A stretch of DNA of 64,000 bases from Pontibacter fetidus. GTDB lineage: Bacteria; Bacteroidota; Bacteroidia; Cytophagales; Hymenobacteraceae. Each line of letters begins with the position of its first letter. The first letter of the stretch is position 1. Position numbers and translations under genes: made by a program. The notes under the pieces are model-generated. The model ran no database searches. It had not been told where the DNA came from and saw only the letters and a list, made by a program, of their open reading frames with translations. Positions 61,105-64,000 of this stretch are shown in pieces. Location: positions 1 to 64,000 of the forward strand of contig NZ_JAAEAA010000021.1 of the NCBI RefSeq assembly GCF_010119545.1. The letters run 5' to 3'.

Positions 61105-63711
61105 TTACGCTACCTGCGCTTTGTCTGCTTTTTTAACAGCCTTTGGTTTTGTGGTTTTGGTAGTGTTACCCTCTTTGTTGCGGCGGGTAATTGCCATAAT
61201 AAAACCGATAGACATAACTATAGTTCCGATCCAGAGAATGTTAACAAACGGTTTTTCCATTGCTTTCAGGATGATGTAGTCCTTTTGCGTAGTGTTTACC
61301 CCGATCTTAAATTCTTCTTTCTTCGGATCAATGTTCAGGAAAGTGATACGCAGACCCAGGTCTTCCAATATCTCCGGGTAATAACCGGCCATGCCATCTT
61401 TAAAGATCAGGAGCGGATGACCGTGGTAGGTCTTTTTCTCGCCCATTATCTTCATGTCGGCCTGCACCGCTACATCGCCTGCTTTTAATGGTACGCCCGG
61501 CACTTCTTTTATTACCTCAACCCCGTTAAAGATGGCCACATAATCGTTCAGGATAATGGTATCGCCAACAGTTACGGTATACTCTTTCAGCTCGCTCCAT
61601 TCCTTTTCCTCGTTCGGGTCCGGTACAGATGATACGTGCGTGTAAAGGTCTTTGGTAGCAAACATTTTAATGTCCGGAGAAGCCAGCAGACCCATGTTCG
61701 GGTTTACCTGGGCACGCGGATAAAGTATAAATGCCTCGTTTGTTTCGCGGTTCTTATACTCTACCTGGTAATAAGTGTTTTCAGGTGTTGGCAGCTCTAC
61801 CGTATCGCCAGTTTTATAGTATAGTTTTTCGGCTACTTTAATGTCGGCACGTGCAATGGCGCTGTACTCATCATCGGTCCTGAAAAGGATTTCCTTGTTC
61901 ACGTATTCCGGTACACCAGCCACTTCTAAAAACTGCCCACGGTAGCTAACTTTATACTTGTCCATGTCGGTAGTGGTGTTTCTCCACAGCAACACGTTGT
62001 CGCGGTTTATCTCATCCGGAAACTCGCGCGAGTAAAGCATACCCGATGTGTTGCCTGAGATGATGTTAGAATAACCTGAAGAGAACAGGATACCCAGCAA
62101 CATTAGCGCTATACCAATGTGCGCCACAGCCCCACCTGACAGAGATACCTTTTTATGCAGTAGGCTCAGGATAATGCTCAGGTTCGCAAATACCGCAAAC
62201 AGCGATGTTACAAACAGGGTAATGTAAACCGGGTTGTCCAGTTTAAAATCAAATACATCAAACTTATTGGAAAGTATAATTACAAGACTCGCAAACAATA
62301 ATGTAAGCATTGCCGGCATCGTAATCGCATCCAGGAAGCTGGACTTATCGGTTTTGCGCCACCACGTTAACTGGCCTATACCTGTAAGTACTGCCACCAG
62401 CACGCCCGCCCATAACTGGAACTTGGTGTAGTGTTCTATCTGGTCGGCTGGCAGGGCGGCGTTCGAGTCGATGCCTATAAAACCAAGGAAGGAATTATAA
62501 ACCGGGATAGAGGTAGTAGCCCACACCTGAAAAGCTGCCAAACATAGTACCGCAGCACCTATAAATACCCAGAACTCACCGTTATATGTTGTTAGCTCTT
62601 TTTCTGTAACTGGTATCTGTTTCCACTTATAGATCAGTAAGGCTACAGCCAGCACGGCAAAAGCCGCCAGGTAAGTGAATAGCTGCCCAGAAAGACCTAA
62701 GTCTGTGAAAGAGTGTACTGAGGCGTTTCCTAAAATACCGCTTCGGGTAAGGAAAGTAGAGTAAAGAATAAGTATAAAAGTTGTGATAACAAGTATAAAG
62801 CTGGCCCGTAAACCTTGTTTGCTTCTACGGAAGGCGAGCATTGTATGGATAGCGCCAACCAACACCAGCCATGGGATATACACGGCATTCTCAACAGGGT
62901 CCCAGTTCCAGTAGCCACCAAAGTTAAGGGTTTCGTAAGCCCAGTAAGCACCCATTACAATACCAACACCCAGCGTTACAGCTGCAAAATGCGACCAAGG
63001 CAACGCAGGCTTTATCCATTCGCCAAACTTGCCTTTCCATAAGCCTGCCATAGCGTAGGCAAACGGAACCAGCGTAGCAGCAAAGCCCAGGAACAGGGTA
63101 GGAGGGTGAATTACCATCCAGTAGTTCTGTAACAGTGGGTTAAGGCCGGTACCATCTTTGGGTACAAAATTCGGGTCCATGGCAAACACCGGCGCATCCG
63201 GCATAAAGTCGCGCATCAAAATAAACGGCGACGAACCGATTTTGATATCAAAGATCACCACACCCAGGATCATGGAGGTAAGGAACAACTGCACGAACGA
63301 GAACATGGCCATCACCGGCGCTTCCCATTCCTTGTTCTTTTTACCCGTATTCATCAGCACTACGCCTAACACCACATGCCAGAAGATCCAGAGCAGGAAC
63401 GAACCCTCCTGGCCCTCCCAGAAGCACGAGATCATGAAATGCACCGGCAGGTGATTGGATGAGTGGCTCCAGGCGTAATAATACTCGTAGCGGTGCTCGT
63501 AAATGATGTTAAAAAGCGCAAAGATGATTGTGATTACAGCCAGTGCATGCACATAAAAAGCGCCACGTGCAAAACGGCGCCATTTGGTAAGGGCTTCAGC
63601 ATCTATAGTTGCGCGCGAAGCCATAAAGTAAGCGTAAGAAGACACGATGGCTGCCACAAAAGCAATTATCACACTCAGGTGGCCTATATCGCCGATCAGC
63701 GTATTTATCAT
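61105..63711 (-). CDS. ccmF: Cytochrome c maturation haem lyase CcmF
   Basis: 868 residues from the ATG at 63711 (a GTG directly precedes it). About fifteen transmembrane segments. The tryptophan-rich haem-handling motif reads LNFGGYWNWDPVENAVYIPWL, and the four CcmF-type His are likely in HPPTLFLG, HTMLAF and similar loops. The long C-terminal part contains the periplasmic domain. CcmF transfers haem from CcmE to apocytochrome CxxCH sites, such as that of the SirB-cytochrome c fusion at 12.5 kb. It is directly downstream of ccmE. Confidence 0.92.
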   Translation of the reverse strand: MINTLIGDIGHLSVIIAFVAAIVSSYAYFMASRATIDAEALTKWRRFARGAFYVHALAVITIIFALFNIIYEHRYEYYYAWSHSSNHLPVHFMISCFWEGQEGSFLLWIFWHVVLGVVLMNTGKKNKEWEAPVMAMFSFVQLFLTSMILGVVIFDIKIGSSPFILMRDFMPDAPVFAMDPNFVPKDGTGLNPLLQNYWMVIHPPTLFLGFAATLVPFAYAMAGLWKGKFGEWIKPALPWSHFAAVTLGVGIVMGAYWAYETLNFGGYWNWDPVENAVYIPWLVLVGAIHTMLAFRRSKQGLRASFILVITTFILILYSTFLTRSGILGNASVHSFTDLGLSGQLFTYLAAFAVLAVALLIYKWKQIPVTEKELTTYNGEFWVFIGAAVLCLAAFQVWATTSIPVYNSFLGFIGIDSNAALPADQIEHYTKFQLWAGVLVAVLTGIGQLTWWRKTDKSSFLDAITMPAMLTLLFASLVIILSNKFDVFDFKLDNPVYITLFVTSLFAVFANLSIILSLLHKKVSLSGGAVAHIGIALMLLGILFSSGYSNIISGNTSGMLYSREFPDEINRDNVLLWRNTTTDMDKYKVSYRGQFLEVAGVPEYVNKEILFRTDDEYSAIARADIKVAEKLYYKTGDTVELPTPENTYYQVEYKNRETNEAFILYPRAQVNPNMGLLASPDIKMFATKDLYTHVSSVPDPNEEKEWSELKEYTVTVGDTIILNDYVAIFNGVEVIKEVPGVPLKAGDVAVQADMKIMGEKKTYHGHPLLIFKDGMAGYYPEILEDLGLRITFLNIDPKKEEFKIGVNTTQKDYIILKAMEKPFVNILWIGTIVMSIGFIMAITRRNKEGNTTKTTKPKAVKKADKAQVA

Positions 63712-63714
63712 CAC

Positions 63715-63763
63715 TAAAAGTTAGAAAGTTAAAAAGTTGGGAAGTTAGAAAGTTGTGATCCTT
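63715..63763. repeat. Short iterated AGTTAGAAAGTTA repeat
   Basis: AAAGTTAGAAAGTTAAAAAG and following near-repeats in the 70-base gap between ccmE and ccmF. Similar to 23203-23246. Confidence 0.6.
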
Positions 63764-63781
63764 TCCGCTTTCAACTATAAT

Positions 63782-64000
63782 TTATAAACCAGCGGTAGTT
63801 TGCTGCACTTCTTTTTCTACGTACTTAGACGGGCACTTCAGCAGGATCTTATCAGCTACAAACACATCGTTCTGCATGTTACCGGTAATCACAACCTGCT
63901 CCGAGCGTTCAAAGTCCTGTGGTTTTGGGTTAAAGTACACTACTTTCTGCTCTACCCGGTTAGTATCCACCAGCATAAAGGCAAAGTAGTTCGGGTCTAC
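63782..64000 (-). CDS. ccmE: Cytochrome c maturation haem chaperone CcmE, C-terminal part
   Basis: Only the last about 72 residues are in the window; the frame stays open to position 64000. FNPKPQDFERSEQVVITG and FVADKILLKCPSKYVEKE are clear CcmE sequence. At the haem-binding place the usual His (in HDENY) is absent; instead there is CPSKY, the CxxxY form known from some sulfate reducers and archaea. CcmE carries haem from CcmABC to CcmF in the periplasm. It is followed by ccmF, as expected for a ccm operon that continues beyond the right edge. Confidence 0.88.
   Translation of the reverse strand, partial: VDPNYFAFMLVDTNRVEQKVVYFNPKPQDFERSEQVVITGNMQNDVFVADKILLKCPSKYVEKEVQQTTAGL

Noticed and set aside
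1..64000. tRNA or rRNA genes
   Set aside because: I looked through the gaps for T-loop (GTTCRA) and acceptor-stem patterns and for conserved rRNA sequence and found none.

Overview
The window looks like chromosomal DNA of a Bacteroidota bacterium of the order Cytophagales, most likely a Pontibacter-like member of the Hymenobacteraceae. I infer this from type IX secretion (T9SS) C-terminal sorting domains, promoter boxes of the Bacteroidota TAnnTTTG type, and families typical of that phylum (DUF6044, DUF2911, DUF4157, GDYXXLXY proteins, PepSY-like proteins, PAS-rich kinases). No rRNA, tRNA, prophage or CRISPR array is visible. The genus is an inference.

Layout. 0-9 kb: mostly minus-strand genes (DUF45 and NlpC/P60 peptidases, DUF1232, a MORN/TPR protein with two small orphan genes behind it, YceI lipoprotein, beta-barrel protein). 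9.1-9.56 kb: a gene-free stretch with a tight cluster of DnaA boxes. 9.5-15 kb: histone deacetylase-like protein, hflX, a SirB-cytochrome c fusion, a glycosyltransferase and rfbC. 15-22 kb: a T9SS surface protein gene broken by an in-frame stop, an outer-membrane protein, murF and a large FG-GAP T9SS protein. 22-25 kb: omega-amidase and aminotransferase (probable methionine salvage pair) and a uracil-DNA glycosylase. 25-33 kb: two disordered proteins, a response regulator, a nine-PAS histidine kinase and a lone PAS protein. 33-44 kb: mfd, a low-GC pair of orphan membrane proteins, a REP-associated tyrosine transposase (RAYT) with its palindromes, DUF6044, a J-domain protein and an ABC exporter. 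44-57 kb: small secreted proteins, the DUF2157-DUF4401-GDYXXLXY operon, YajQ, TerC and an M28 peptidase. 57-64 kb: M19 dipeptidase, DUF2520 protein, glycosyltransferase, and ccmF with the 3' end of ccmE running off the right edge.

Two genome-scale signals run through everything. First, the perfect palindrome AACTATAGTT and its core CTATAG are strongly over-represented (about 90 CTATAG by hand count, 13 exact 10-mers noted) both between and inside genes, which recalls the HIP1 octamer of cyanobacteria. Second, there are several families of dispersed intergenic repeats. One of them, the 20-bp palindrome GGACAGGTCGCGACCTGTCC, flanks and even lies inside the RAYT gene and also ends two copies of a larger mosaic repeat at 10.5 and 58.4 kb.

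Start sites were chosen by eye. Several longest open frames begin with TTG, and for these I give the first in-frame ATG that fits the family or a signal peptide.
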